Below, one piece after another: positions 1 through 14,186 of a stretch of 64,000 bases of DNA (position 1 is the first letter of the stretch; the number at the start of each line of letters is the position of its first letter). Both the position numbers and the translations under genes were made by a program. The notes beneath the pieces are model-generated. The model saw nothing but the letters and a program-made list of their open reading frames with translations. It ran no database searches and was not told the DNA's origin. This stretch comes from Diprion similis (Eukaryota; Arthropoda; Insecta; Hymenoptera; Diprionidae): positions 11,326,493 to 11,390,492 of the forward strand of contig NC_060115.1 in the NCBI RefSeq assembly GCF_021155765.1, written 5' to 3'.

Positions 1-3000
1 CAAATAAGGACCACCCTAATATACATACATCGATATCTTTTTTCGCATTACTGAGAACACTAAATTTTGTATTGAGGTGGGTAAAAAACATACTAAATAC
101 TCAATAAGTCGAAAATTAAAAACTGATTAGAAATTTACATTTAAAGTAATAAACAATACATTTGCCATTTTGCCAAAATAATATAATATAACAATGATAT
201 TAATAGTTTTGACAATAAGTGAGTTGCATCAGATTGATAATATGTATCAAGATTTACGTCAGGCCAAGAAGTTTATGTAATAATTTTTATAAAACAACTT
301 CAAACTTCATGATTATCATTTTACACCCTTCTCGGAGACGTTTAGCGCTATAACTGTTCAGTTCTTGAAACATAATATCACCATTATGTGATATGAACAA
401 TTGCATGGCACATTTTCGAAAGTAAAAATTTTTACACTTGCATACTGTACTTTTTATTATTGTGATGTTAATGTCCAAATGCCCGCATTTATAACGTTCA
501 AAGTCCATAATTGCTTCTATAATTTACAATACAAATCAATTATGTAATATTTATGAAAAGTAATCATATAATAATTTCGATTTGTCATAATAATAATAAA
601 AATAATAAGAAGGTGTTGAAACTTGACAGCCAATTTCATTAATCGTAGCCACCTACCGCTATTATATCTTTACAATTTACAAATATAATTTGATACATCT
701 TCTCGAAAAATACATTCTCGCCACACACACATATCACCACTTGTCTTTACCAATATAATTTCTAATAAACCTGGAAACAAATAAAAACTTAAACACTTCG
801 AACGTTTAAACAATATGTAGTAATATTGTCAATTAAAATATAGTGGTTTTTAATGTACAGCAAACTATCAGCAGTTATAGTATTATTACTAAATATCTAT
901 CATCTACTGGAAAGTATATCTAAGGGCTATTGCAACTTAACATTAAACGTTATGAAAGTATTTATCAATGCTCCAAAATGGTGGAAGATGAAATAAAGAT
1001 ATTAAGTATAGATCCTAAATTGTGTAAATGTGATGTTTACAAGCGTACAGGGGATACCATATTTCTTTTAAATTGCCATGAAAATCAATGTTGATATTCA
1101 GGAGTGATAATAATAATAATGAAAATAACAATAATCTAAACTAATTTTCAAACCTTAAATGATAAAACGTCAGTAATTTACTCTCCTACTTATATAGTCA
1201 TTATATACCCTCGCTTCCTCCAGAATAAATTCATACTTTACTTCAAACTTATGAGTTTGTACATTGCCGTATTTGATTCATTTGTTAAATTGATTTGATA
1301 TACAGATACATAAATAACTAGCAGGAATTTGTGATGTTAGTAATCGTTATACGATTTTTGCGACTTCAGCAAGTAACTTGCAGCGTCGCACTTGACTGAA
1401 CACGCGATTTCTGTTGATATATATATTCTCATAATTTTTTATGTACACAAAATCAATTAAATGAACTGTTACAGTGACGCAAAGAAATTACTTTAAAAGT
1501 GTCTTTTCGAAATGTCGACATACACAATCGTACTTAAATTCAACCAAAAATTACTACTTGCAAAATATGCAAAACAAATACCACAAATTTCAAACAACAG
1601 TTTTGCATACGTATGAACGTGCAATGATCTTCTGTTACATGTTTTGAATGTGCACACATTTTACAGCTAATAACTTTAAGTCCTTCATTCGAGCAGAGAA
1701 ACTGTTAGTCAATTGGAATTTCTTAACATATATTGTGGCTGGAAGTGAGAATCGTGTTTTCAAAAGAATGAAAAATGCAGATAATTATAATCAATGAGAG
1801 ACAGTACGTGAACCACGACGTTATTTGTGTTCATAATAATTGGATGGTCCAATGGCAAATTGAATTACAAACTTACATATATCCTAAACTACATAAATTT
1901 CATTTTAAACACATCTCAAGCTGTGCCAGAAGTGTAAATATTATTATGCTTTTTTCCATTACCTGTTTATCACAGTCGTAGGACAAGATTTTCAAAATAA
2001 ATACGTATTTAAAAATTGAAACACGACATCGTACAAAAGTAAAAACTCTCACATCTTACATATTCTAAATAGCCAATGCACTCTGGCATAAGAACATCCA
2101 ATTGAGTTTCCCAGATGTATCGTTATTTAGAATTTGATTCCTTTCAGTAATTCATCATTATTAGCAATAAGTTAAATAGGAATTATATATTAGGTCTCAT
2201 AATCCCGTAATCAGCAATTCGTTCGAACAGTAGACGTTAACAATCAAGTCAAATTTCACAACAATATTTTGTGGCACTTGAATTTAGAAGCATTCTCTGT
2301 TTTGGTTTGATAGAAGCCACGAAGGCGTTAAACGTGTAGTCAGGCTTATATTATTTAATATCTAGAAAAGAATTTCGTTGATGGAAATAGGCAAACGTTC
2401 TCGCTCAACATCCTGGATGGCTGACTAACCATTATTGCTAGTGAAAAATAATTTGACAATATTCAGCGCTATTATTTCAGGACAACTATAAGTTGAAAAT
2501 AAGCCCAACAGAAAACATTGTTTATTTCATCTGTCACCAGTATCAAACTTTGACGCTTTAGCACAACGTGATGTATATGAGTATATTACACAGTAAATGG
2601 TACAATTAATCGATTAATTCCTCATACTTTCACTTTTCACGTATATTTCTAAAATATCTATCTCACTTGCACACTCAGACTTTAGCAAATTCTAATTTAA
2701 CCTTGTCCGAAACCTAGACGCGATATAAATTCTACAACTATCTCTATATTCACACGAATATTATAATTTTCAATAGATAACGTTAAAGTAGTGGCAAAAT
2801 TTGGGCATGATTTTCTATCATCTATGTCACAGGTGAGTATGTTACAAATGAACAGTGTGTGCGGGTGTAACTTATTACTATTACTACGACTTACGAATTA
2901 TCACCTATGAATATAATTCACAATTAAAATTAAAGATCGTCTTACTCCTATTACTACGATTATTTTCTGTTATTGATGTCGTTTCTACAATTCGTAAGAT

Positions 3001-3195
3001 CAAGACAGTCCGACGTGTATAGAGAAACCGATCTTCTTGTAGATATATACAAATATCTATATATATACATATACACCATATATATGTATATTTATATATA
3101 CTCTCTTCGCAAGTTTATTTTGTCACTGGGTTAGAGAATGCATATCTATAGAAGCTACTCGGTCATCATTGATTGTGAAAATTGTCATAGCAGAA
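1..3195. other. Non-coding, AT-rich flank downstream of the QSER1/PRR12-like gene
   Basis: No open reading frame here looks like a protein; all are short, with biased composition. The right end probably holds the 3' UTR of the minus-strand gene that stops at 3196. A short TA-rich run lies around 3045-3100. I see nothing else. Confidence 0.6.
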
Positions 3196-6100
3196 CTAAG
3201 ATGACTCAAAATTCATTTGGGTATTATTGACCATTGTCAATGGATTACTTTCAGTAGGCACCTGTGAAATAGGGGTGGCAGCAGGTCCTGCATTTACCAG
3301 CGTCGTCGAAGTATTTGTTACAGAGTCAATTTCCAAACTTGGAGTTGTTGACTTCATCCGAGAATTTACTTTTGCTTTAGTTTGTTGTTCCATGATATCA
3401 ATTTCTGCCCAGATACTTCGTACTTCTTTGAACAACTGCAAAATAGTATTAAAGTGCATTTATAAAACAAACATGAAAATGGAATTAACTGATTGTCTTT
3501 CATGTTTTTGCTTTTTCCACTAAATTAGTGGCAGAGAATAGAAGTTTGCAACGTTCCTGGATATTAAAAATTTTCTTGTAATTAAACGCAAATATTTGTT
3601 GACGGAAATCTCGCACACATACTAACTGTGCAACGATCCTAAAGAGACCAGAACCAGCAAGCCTTTATGTCATGTAAATGAAAACTATAAAATTTGAGAT
3701 CATGTACCTGATTGAGCCAAGTTTCGTCAGCAAGTAATTCGTTAAGTATAATAGTTGTATCCTTATGCGGATCCGCAACTCGCTTATCAGCTACTCGCTT
3801 GGCACACTCCAAGAACATTAGATACTTTTGATGCGCCACCTTATTGTACAGAGCTACCTTCCCTTGACATATTCGACATAGAAAAAAATCCTGAAACGAT
3901 AAGGAAAGAAAAATATTCAGGTTTGTGAAATGCTAGTGTCTACCCAATGATTAATATTTTTTGAAAGTAAGTAATAAGTTTAGTTTCATGAAATATCTGT
4001 GTGACGGTAGTAATTCAATGACAAAGCATTCAGCATACCTTCTCTTGAGGGATTCTAGGGTCTGGAGGCGAGCCTTCGAGAGTAGTGCCGTTGTACGGTT
4101 GACCATACAACAGAACTCTGGCGTGAATTTTCTGCTGCTGACAACCGGTACATTGTTTTCCTTTACATTCAGACGCTGGAAGATCTTTAAGGATATTCAG
4201 GCATGGCCATGTGGATATTGCTGTTACAACATTTGGTTTCCATTTTGTGGTAGCCAAAAGTCGACGTTTTCTTTCTTCAGTTACTTCATCAACTGTTTTT
4301 ACATTGGACAGGAAATAATCATCTGAAATGATGACATTGATATCTTACATTCGCAAATATAAAAAAAAACACACACCCACATACAGACATACATTAACCA
4401 GTTGTAGACGAGAAATTAAATTTTTTACCTTGTTCCTGAAATATTTCAGTGAGAAAATTCGAATCGAGGGCTTGAGAAATGAGCGTTTGTATGTACACTT
4501 CGAAGTTGTCCTGATACTTTTCCGTATCTTTCATTGATTTGTCAATATGTTCGCTATCAAAATAATATAGTCTATTAGTTATAAGTGTAATATCTATGAT
4601 TGTCTTGACCACACGGAACAATGTATCAACCAGTTTCCTGGATTGATACACACAAACTTACCTATCGTCGATAATCATTTCATCACGTAGAAATTCTACG
4701 ACGGTTTCCATTTTGCCTTGCTGCCAGAACTTTATTGGAACTTGTTGGTATATGTGACGATTTTGAGGCGCCCAGCCAGAATACTAAATTAAAAAATTCA
4801 AAACCCATCGTTATTAACATTGCAGTGAAAGAAATTCCAAAATGTTTACATTCATTCAGCAAGCAGCATTATTACCGTAGATATGTTTCTGTACAAGGTT
4901 TTCCCATTCGATTTAAAAGGCTCGTATTTCTGAAGTAGCGTCTTGCCATCTATTCTCCAAAGGGCGGGAAACTCTTCATCCAAATCCGACTTAATTACCA
5001 CGAATTCGCCAGACTATAAACATAACCAGTTCGACACAAATTAATGACTTGATAAAAGAAAGCCTGACAAGACATTAAGAGCATGGAACTGAAGAATTTT
5101 AACGAAAATTATGGAAGCAATTGGCTCCGATTTAGCCAATTGACTGCTATGCTTTGTAATTTTTGCAGCTTAGACAGATGAGAATATCATTCTATAATAG
5201 GTATGTGGAACTCAGTGTACTACTCATGCTTCTGACTGAAGGAATTTACAGTTAAAAAAAAGCAATCAGTTTTATTTCACCTAAACATAACAAATTGCGG
5301 TATGAAAATCAAATAATACTTTCATATGAAATTACCATTTCCTCTGAATCATCCACAGAATGCTGCATGCAACCGATACATCTCCTTATTTTATTGAACC
5401 AAAAATTACTTTAAATCTCACCATAGTATATTTACACGTGCTTTGGAACCAAAAAACTACTTTTATAAGTACTACTATTTAAAAACAATTCTAATAATCT
5501 GAAACTTTGTCAATAGACATTGATACTTTATAACTTTGCCCATTGATAATATAGTCCAAAATAAACGATGGCTTTGAATAACATTCTTAGGAGTGATCAA
5601 AATAAACCTAAATTACTTGCAAATTGCTAACTAATTCCAAACGATAATTCCGCAAGATTCAAGTTTGTCTTCATGCAACACACTTAATTTTTAATGTGTC
5701 AATAGACATAAAGCGAATACGGACCTTGAATGGCGATATATCCAAATCATCATCACTGTTAACTGGGATTACTTTATCTTCTAGTTTAGTCGATGCTTTT
5801 GTTGCATTGCCAGAATGTTTCCCAAGAGTGCCTTGCTTTTTTCTCGATGCTTTTCTCTGTACGGCAATATCTCCTGATGAATATCCATCCTCGTCGATAA
5901 TTCTTCTCGTTTTCTTCGTTATGACAGGTCTACTTCTTTTCTTTTTTTTCTCCTCCTCCTCTCCGACCAGTTTAACAGCAGGTGTCCATGCTGGATCAGA
6001 ATCAGAATCACCGAGCTCCTCGTCGTTGTCAAAGTAATCAATGCCCTGCTGCCGATCGAGAAACTGTTTCACCGATGTTTTCTCCTTTGCTTTTCTTCTA

Positions 6101-9100
6101 GACGTCTCACGTCTCGGAGGTAGCAATAAGGGATCCACTGTAATCAATCAAAATATCAGACGTGATTTAGAAAAAAATAAGATTTCATCAGAAACACAAA
6201 TGATATTTGATATTGACAATATTTTAATACGAATGAAGTAATGAATAATAAAATCAATTGTTTAGCGTTGATTATAGAATAAAAAACATCATAAGATAAG
6301 TTATTCACCTTCTTCCATTTTTTTTGCATTCTTCTCAGCAACAGCAGCTGCAGCAGCCTCGGCTGCAGCCGCTGCAGCTTTCCTTTTTCTATCCGTCGGT
6401 CCACCAGGTTTTATTGGCCTACCTTTCCGAGGCTTTCCTTCCGATTTGGTAGTTGTATATTCCACACATTTCTTTTCACTTTTTTTGGGAGGAAATGAGA
6501 AGTCATCATCACTAGTAAACCCATCATCGCTAGAATCAAAGTTTTGCTTTTTTCTCTCCTTAGGTAAAGGGAAGTATCTTGGATCGTTGGCATAGTCAAT
6601 TGTCGTGTTCTTGGAGGTTGGTTGGACTGTTTTTTCTTGAGGCTGCGTATTGACGCCATTTGTGGAAGCTCGAGTTGAACTTTCAATTGACGCTGGTTTA
6701 TGTGGTTCCGGTGGAATGTAAGGCTTTGACCTATTCCATGTTGCCTTTCTACCACCACGAATCGCAGGTGGAGGAGATGGATCTCTTTCACCTTGTAAGA
6801 ATTTGAGATAACTAGTCATAAAGCCAGAATTAGGATCTTTGCCGCTACCCGGCCCCTTGGCGTCTTTGTTAATTCGATTATAACTCTGGACAGGTTCTTG
6901 ATTTTGTTGAAGAAACCCTAATTCTTCTTCGATATTTGGAACTATGACCTTAGGCTGATCGTCTCTCGCATCTTGATTGTAATTTGCATGGTTTGTTGAG
7001 TTCTCACCATATGCAGCAGGTGCTATTTCAACTGACGATTGAAACTCGTGCGAATGATGAGCATGATGCCCAGGTGGTATGTGAAACGCCGGAAAATATG
7101 GTATCGGCGGGGGGGCGTGATGGTGGGTAACCATCAAAGACTGATGTTGATGTGCAGGATTACTAACAAAGTTACTAGAATGATGTAACGTCGTTTGAGA
7201 AGCAAATGTTCCTGGAGTCGAAGGAAAAATTTTTGACGGTGGTGGAGGAATATTCCACCTATCAAAATCGAAATAACCGTTTTGTTGCTGCTGATTAGCG
7301 TTATGATGAGCAGGAGGTGGTATTCTACTTAAATACTCTGTCATAGCTGCCGCTCCTGCCAAATCATTAAGTGACGACCCATGTGTTCCTTTCTCGACAT
7401 TTTTCCTCTTCTTACTTACAGCATCAACTTTCCGCCTTTCTTCAACCTGTTTCTGCTGCTCGGCCGGATTGGGAGTAGAAGCTTGTTGCTGTATCTGACA
7501 TGAGCCCTGCTGCAAGGTCTGTAAATTTTTAACAATGCTCATAGGATCACCCCTACAGCTGCTTAGATCCTGTAAAGTAACTTGGCTTGAATCAAAATAA
7601 GCCTGTTGCCGTTCAGAAATATTTAAAACTCTCTGCGCCTGCTGTTGAACGGGTAAATTTTGCGTACTCATATCTGCGTTACTAGCCGGGTAAGTTGTAA
7701 CTGGAAATTTTCTACTGGCATTTGTCTGTCTATTATCATTTTCCCAACAAACCTGCTGTTTTTGATTCTGGCTAAATTCCTGCTGCCTTTCGTAGCTTCT
7801 GTTCTCCGCGTTGTAACTGGCCTTGTTATTCTCCGTTGTTCCTAATGCCCTAGTAATCACTGAAGAATATGCGACCTGATTTTGAGATGCTGGTCTGGGA
7901 ACGGTAACATCCAATGGAGAAGGAGGCGTGACTTGTTGAACAGTTGCTTTGAACTGGGACCCGTTAGTACATTGACTTCCACTAGGCTCCCCGTGCTGCT
8001 GTAAAGGAGACGGAGAAGACATTGTTGCCATTGGGCTATTATACATCGGATAAGCAGGACTTGGTACATGGCCCAGAGGACTGGCCTGTGAATGTGCTTG
8101 CAGAGGACTAGGCCTCCTTGGTACAACAACTGCGCAGTCGGGCCCATTTTGCGTAGAATTATTTGAAGAATATGCAGAGTCTGTGGAAGTCGTAGACTTT
8201 GATCTGCCAGAGTGATGATATTCGGAATCGCTTGTAGAGCTTGTAGAATAATGTCTGTAAGGAGTTGCCTGCTGTTGCTGTTGTTGTTGTTGTTGTTGCT
8301 GCTGCTGCTGTTGCTGTTGTTGCTGATTTAATGCGTGGAACTGTTGTTGGCTGTGCTGCTGTTGAATATTGCTGTTAGTTGGAGTTCTTTGACTGTTGGC
8401 TAATTTACTGTTCGCGTTATTACAATTGGTCGTATTATTGCCGGCATAATTCAACCCCCTAGAATCGATCAGAGAAAAGCTGATGGGTGATGATTGGCTA
8501 TTCTCGTGAGCATTTTGATCTGTTCTTCTGTGCTCACCATGGCTACCTAGTTCAGGATAAATTTTAGTTTGTGCTTTAGTTTGAATTGATTGGGGAGTTA
8601 CTGCAGCTCCCTTGCTGGGGGGGGAAGCGAAGTTGCTATTTCTTGCTGGTTGTTTTTCCTGAACTTGCGAAGGTGTCGTTCTCACTGCAGCACTTGTATT
8701 CAAAAAAATAGAAGTTGTCGACGCCGACCTTATCGGAGGTTGTGGGATCCTGTATTCCTTGCCCAATGTATTGCTGGCTGTAGAGACAATACACGATTGT
8801 TGATGCTGAAGAGAAGATTGAACCTTTGCGTTAGAAGATTGGTTCCCACTTCCAGCTGCGTAATTACTAGAAAGAGGTTCTGATCCGAATGACGCAGCTC
8901 CTTGTTGAAAAAATGGTTGAGTACTGTTAGCCGTTGGAGCAGAGACCACTGGTTTCACAGTAACAGCCGGAGACTGTGGCCTGACACTAGTGACTTTCTT
9001 AGTCTCTGTATAGTTGGATGATTTGAACTCGGCTGCCGTTACTACAGGAGAAGGTAGCTGCGAATTCAGATTGTTTAAGGTTTGAGCTGCAGCAAAGTGG

Positions 9101-9711
9101 GCGTTGAACGTATTTTCATACGCAGTTCCACCAGACTTGGACGAAGGAGGTCCAGGTGAAGATGGAACAACACTTTCGTGTGGTAAAATGCCAAAAGGGC
9201 TGGGAAGTTGGGAATTATTTTGATGTGTCCATGCTAAGCTTGACGTTGTTGGTGACGAAGCGTTTCCCTGGTGCTCAAAGAATGTTGCTTGGTGCGAAGA
9301 GTTATAATTCTCTCTAAGTGTTGAAATTTCATTTTCCGTCGAAGTGTTTTGCTTCGTCGTGGCAACTGCCTGAGCGTGAACCAGGGCTTGTCTATGCTGC
9401 GAAACGTAATGCGCTTGTTTAGTATTTGCATGATGAAACAGGGGGGAGAATACATCGTAGCCGACCGGAGGCGGAGATAGAAACCCTCCAGGATTAAACG
9501 GCGAAGGTTGTCCTGCCAGCGTTGCCGTTGTATGAGCTGCTTGCAAAAGCAGCTGCGACGTTGTCGAGGGGGCAGATTGGGTAACAGCCGTGGGCAAATG
9601 ATGAGATGCAAAATCACCGCTCGTGGTTGGACTCGTAGTTTGAAACGTGCCAGCAGCACCACTTGTGGCTAAACGATTGTACGATGCATACCACGGCCCA
9701 GCGGGATCCAT
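3196..9711 (-). CDS. QSER1/PRR12-like glutamine- and serine-rich nuclear protein (DUF4211-type C-terminus)
   Basis: Exons, 5' to 3': 9711-6309, 6137-5725, 5013-4876, 4783-4662, 4553-4429, 4322-4039, 3890-3708, 3435-3196; 4908 nt, 1635 aa. The first exon encodes about 1130 residues of low-complexity Q/S/P/H-rich sequence with a 19-glutamine run, then acidic and lysine-rich stretches that look like nuclear signals. The C-terminal third (about residues 1272-1600) is ordered and resembles the vertebrate PRR12/QSER1 C-terminus: [37 protein letters not shown], a CxxC pair in [10 protein letters not shown], and [15 protein letters not shown]. These vertebrate proteins are chromatin-associated; that role is inferred here. 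The start is uncertain: the frame stays open to 9786, where TATAG could be a splice acceptor, so an upstream coding exon may exist. The donor after 5725 (GTCCGT) is unusual. Family call fairly sure, exact 5' end not. Confidence 0.8.
8269..8325 (-). repeat. CAG/CAA trinucleotide run encoding 19 glutamines
   Basis: An uninterrupted in-frame glutamine run inside the QSER1/PRR12-like first exon, made of mixed CAA and CAG codons. Mixing the codons makes it less prone to slippage than pure CAG. More glutamine clusters lie on both sides. Confidence 0.9.
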
Positions 9712-12468
9712 AACCCACGCTAAAGCACCAGAGTGCCTAGCCTGCCTGATCTGCTTCTCGCGGACTTTGATCTCCAAATTCACGAACTATAAACTCGACG
9801 ATAATCATAACATTAATCTTTTATTGTCAATCTTTTTGTATACTTTGAATGTCGATTTAAAAGTCACATTGAACCGTCGTAGATTATCTGTGACCGTCAC
9901 AGCGTTTGCTTATGTTTCAGTAAAAGATAAGGCGACGCCATTGCATCCTGAAATACAGAAAAAAGAAAAACAATTAATTTCAAGCTCTCAAATCTCAGTT
10001 ATAATAATTCACTTAAAATTTGCTGCTTTATTGCGGAAATTGACTCACGAAATATTGTTATTTCTATTGTACAAAATAAAATTTATTCAAGGGCTAATTG
10101 TATGCCTAAAAACGTGATTGATTTACTCCACACTCGAGATGAGTAGTACAAATTTGATGCACAAAATTCTAAGATGTTTTCAGTTCTAATCCTTTTTCCT
10201 TAATACATGTTCCTTAAATAGATTTCATTGGTCGATAAAATGTGTTTAAATTCAGTTCATGCTAATTTTTGGATTAGTTTCTATTCTGTATATGCTTCTA
10301 CACAAATTCCGCATGTATAGTGTCATAAAATGATCCAAATTATACAAAAGATTACCTAATGTCACAGAGAAATCTTACACTCTCGCAATAATACTGATAA
10401 GGCAAAACAAGATAGAGAAAGGAAATCTAATGTCTTAGAATAAGTGACTTAAAAACAAAATCAAAAAGTAGCGATGAACTAAATAATTAAAAAGATGAAC
10501 AATAATATTGAGAAATAATGGATAAATTTTTAGGACATGAATAAATGTTCCAAAGGCACTAGACATTTTACTACTCTTGGATACTAATGACTCTTGTGAG
10601 TGATGTCCTTGATCTTTTCCAAAACTTGTATCAGAGATAGATGAAAAAAAAAAATAGAAGACAACAAATAAAGATTATTGCAATTAAGATGTCAGGATGT
10701 AAAAGTATTATTTTTTTGTTTCCAACGCACAAGTCAATCCATAAAGTATATCTGCAGTATATTTAAAAATGTGACATACTTTTTAGTTAATATATAAGTA
10801 AAGTTTCACCAGTTTTCCCCAAAAACAGTAGTGAAAATTTATCGGTTTAATGCGCACTAACCTCAAAGTATAATCTCACATTTACATAAACGTTTTTAAT
10901 CAATTTTCAAGATTTCTCTGTTGGAATTTGAACTAGAACTGAGAAAATAAAGTTTGATATTAAAAAAGATGATCTTACTCGTTTAATATAAATAAAATGT
11001 AAATCTAAAACTATGTAAAGGATGCGCTGAACGATTGATGACGAACAGATGAAATCCAATGATTCGTTTTGCAAAGAGAAGGAAAAATACTAGAAACACT
11101 AAAATGTATTATCAAAAATAAGAAAATTTAAATTTGAAAAAATGTTGCAGGCATGTTTCTTGAATTTACAGATACATTAAAAAAGCTATAAAGTTTTTGT
11201 GATCAGAATAACATAGCACTTCAAAGCTATTCATTTCTGTTATCTTTCATCTCTAGTAACTGGAAGATACATACTAATATAAAAAAAGTGATTCATAAAC
11301 CTGTACGCACGTCGTGTAATTGACATGAGATTATGAAGAATTATCATCACTATAATTGCCAAGCAAAAACCTGTTCCTTTGAAATGGCAAGATAGTAAAA
11401 CGTGCAACAACCGTTGTTGTGTGGCACCTCAAGACAAGTTTTGCAAAAAATGACATACGAGAGATCGTTGCAGCTTTAAAAAGCTGTGATCGGAATTGTG
11501 TTCCATTTTTAATTAATAAGTATAATAAACAAGGAGCCTACCGACCAGGAGGAAAGGTGATTAAGGGAAAAATGAACTGTTTATAGATCTCCTGTGTGTT
11601 AGTTGATGTGTATAGAACAGAAATATCACGCGAATATCCTTCTCGACTGATATAATAATGACTGTAATTTATCGCGTAACTTGTAATTAGGAAAATTAAT
11701 TATCAATAAACTTACAATAATAATTGAGTAACACGTGAACACGTTGCGGGAGTGTAAGTACGCGTGTATTTGTACATAATAGAAATGACAACAATACACG
11801 ATCGCATCGCGATGCGCCACCACCTCCATTATTGACTAGAAATCTACCGGGTGATCCCGGTTAGGCGATACGCGATGCTGATAAGAACCGAATGATAGTC
11901 GACGAAGAGTTGAAACGATTCGCTTAACAGGTGCCCCGTCAATGGGTTCCCAAACAAGTTGCATTGGTATTCTAGTTGCCGCTGGGAAATGGCATTCCCG
12001 ACGGTCCGAGAACGGAGTTCTTTTACCGCGTAGCAAAGGTGCGTTTTTTTAATGAGAACAAGCGGAAGGATGAGTTAACTACGGTATTTACCTCGTCGGT
12101 GATTAACCCAAGTTCGTAATTCGGTGTTCCGGTATTTAACCGGAGATATAAACGTTTCGTTCTTAAGATAACACAGTAAATATGGCTCTCCAAGAAAATA
12201 TCCAACACGCACGGTGCACCGATCGGGTGTTTACAAGGGTGCCTGAATCCTCACATGATTCGCTGGTAAAAGTACATACTTTACACTAATATCATTCGAT
12301 AAGTTCGCCGTAACACTTTTTACACAAAATTATAGTCACGGTTATCATTTGTCATAAAGATACCCGAACAATGTTCCCACGGAGTGCCCATTATAGGCTG
12401 CCATTTTGATCCGAGTCAACAATAGAGCGCGCCATCTATCGATTCCTGAGGGGCAGAGGCGGGATTTT

Positions 12469-12680
12469 TCAAACAATGAAGGGGAAAGCGTTTCTCTCCC
12501 TCCTCGCCCTGCGCTCTTTAACCGCCCACGCCTCCTCGCTCCGTTCTCTCGGTGACCCAGAGACTAAGCAGCCGGCACTCTTTTCCTTTATGTCTCGGGT
12601 ATTCGCCAAGCGTGCTTCTGCCGATGTGGGTGCTGGCTCCTTCGGGAACAACATTATGCAATATATATTAAATTGCAATT
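12469..12680. other. GC-rich segment with overlapping open frames on both strands
   Basis: About 210 bases with clearly higher GC than the flanks, open on the plus strand (12476-12733) and the minus strand (12678-12469). Neither translation resembles a known domain. Overlapping open frames are expected in GC-rich DNA because stop codons are AT-rich. It may be a CpG-rich promoter or a short dispersed repeat; I cannot tell which. Confidence 0.35.
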
Positions 12681-14164
12681 ATTTCCGTTATGTAATATCG
12701 ACTTTTTTTTTTGTCATACTACATTCCCTTTGATCTGTTTCTACTCAGCTGCACCACGCGCCTCATTCAATATGTATTACATAATACACGCGGCGAAACA
12801 ACCTGTTGACCATGGAATAAATGTCCCTAATTTTTAACCAAATTTTCATGTTTTCTTCCCCTCTGCTTGGAACCGTGTTACGCTACAGTTTTCAATTTAT
12901 GAGTATATTGTACACATACAAACAACGATTGTAATTTTGTAGTATTACGATAAATTAAATTTGACCAAACACTCCGTTATCGTACCGAAATTTTCTCATT
13001 CAAATTCTAGACTTCCCTAAACGTTTTTCTCTTTGCCAATTACGCTGTCGATGTTGATAACTCACAGATTGTTTTACAAGTTTCAATAGAAATTTGACAG
13101 GAAATGTCATAATTATTCTGCCCGCAAAAACAATCCACCTATCACATTACGCATAAGTGCATATCATAGTTTCAAAACCATAAGAGGCATTAACTGCGCG
13201 TGAAGGTCAAAAACCAATTTTGCAGGTGTGTCGCAAGGTTACATCAAATTTGCATGCGAATTGATGTTTTTATTGACTTAATTATTACCTAATCTACGAT
13301 CATTTCTACGCCGAGATATGTATATTATAGCATTATAATTTCGGTTTGTCTCTAAGGCTTCAGTCCTCGATACGCAACGTGAATATTGGCTGCGATGCGC
13401 GAGGCCGGCAGAAGAATATCGGAGGGGGGAGAGACATTAAGTCGGCAGAGATTCACACACGAGACTCCTTGACTCCTCCTCCCGGCTCTGGTTCGGTTCC
13501 TCGTACGATCAACCCGCTCTAAGCCCGCTCTTCACGAACATTCCGCAATACTCACCCAACTGCACCCGACCTTGGGGTGGTGGGTCCGTCGCTTCCATCC
13601 TTGCGTTAGATTCATCCGTTATAACGCACCTCCGACCCGCTTCTTAAAAACCTACCTGTAGCTTTCAGCACAACCTTAGTACAGAATTTCTTCCGCCGAA
13701 TATATGTTGTACATAAAGACCCAGAAGCTTGGATTTTTTCGTATAATTTACACGAAAGCATTCTGTTACGGTTCAGATAAGTACTGGACTGTTGAAAAGT
13801 CGAGATGATATCTTTAGGCGGTGGGTTTCAAACTGTTATAAGGGTGCCATCCTAGGTATTATGAATGTAACAAAACTTATTTTACTTAATAATCATTCTT
13901 TATCTTGCGGATGTAATTTTTACAATAAATTGTACAACTGCAGTATTGAAAAATTCATGCAAAATACTTTTCCTTTCTTTAATTCCTTTCCAATTTATCT
14001 TTTTCTTCTTGATTTTCAAGCCTGTTGATTTAACCGTATTTTTGATTACACAATTACCTATTATACATAAACAGTGATGATTTTCAGTCATTTTTTGCAA
14101 TTTTTCTTTTTCTTTTACAAACGTCTAATACTTCTCAACCAATTCGTGTATATGTGTATATATA

Positions 14165-14186
14165 TTTTTTTTTTTTTTTTTTTTTT
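14165..14186. repeat. Poly-T run, 22 bases
   Basis: Homopolymer T run directly after TATATA-type sequence, in the non-coding DNA downstream of GTF2H1. Confidence 0.9.

Noticed and set aside
5696-6241. Plus-strand serine-rich frames opposite the QSER1/PRR12-like exon 2
   Set aside because: They are antisense shadows of the acidic/lysine-rich coding exon; the minus-strand exon has matching splice sites and phases.
12476-12733. Small secreted protein starting MKGKAFLSLLAL
   Set aside because: The hydrophobic start is weak, the opposite strand is equally open, and the sequence looks like a GC-rich non-coding segment.
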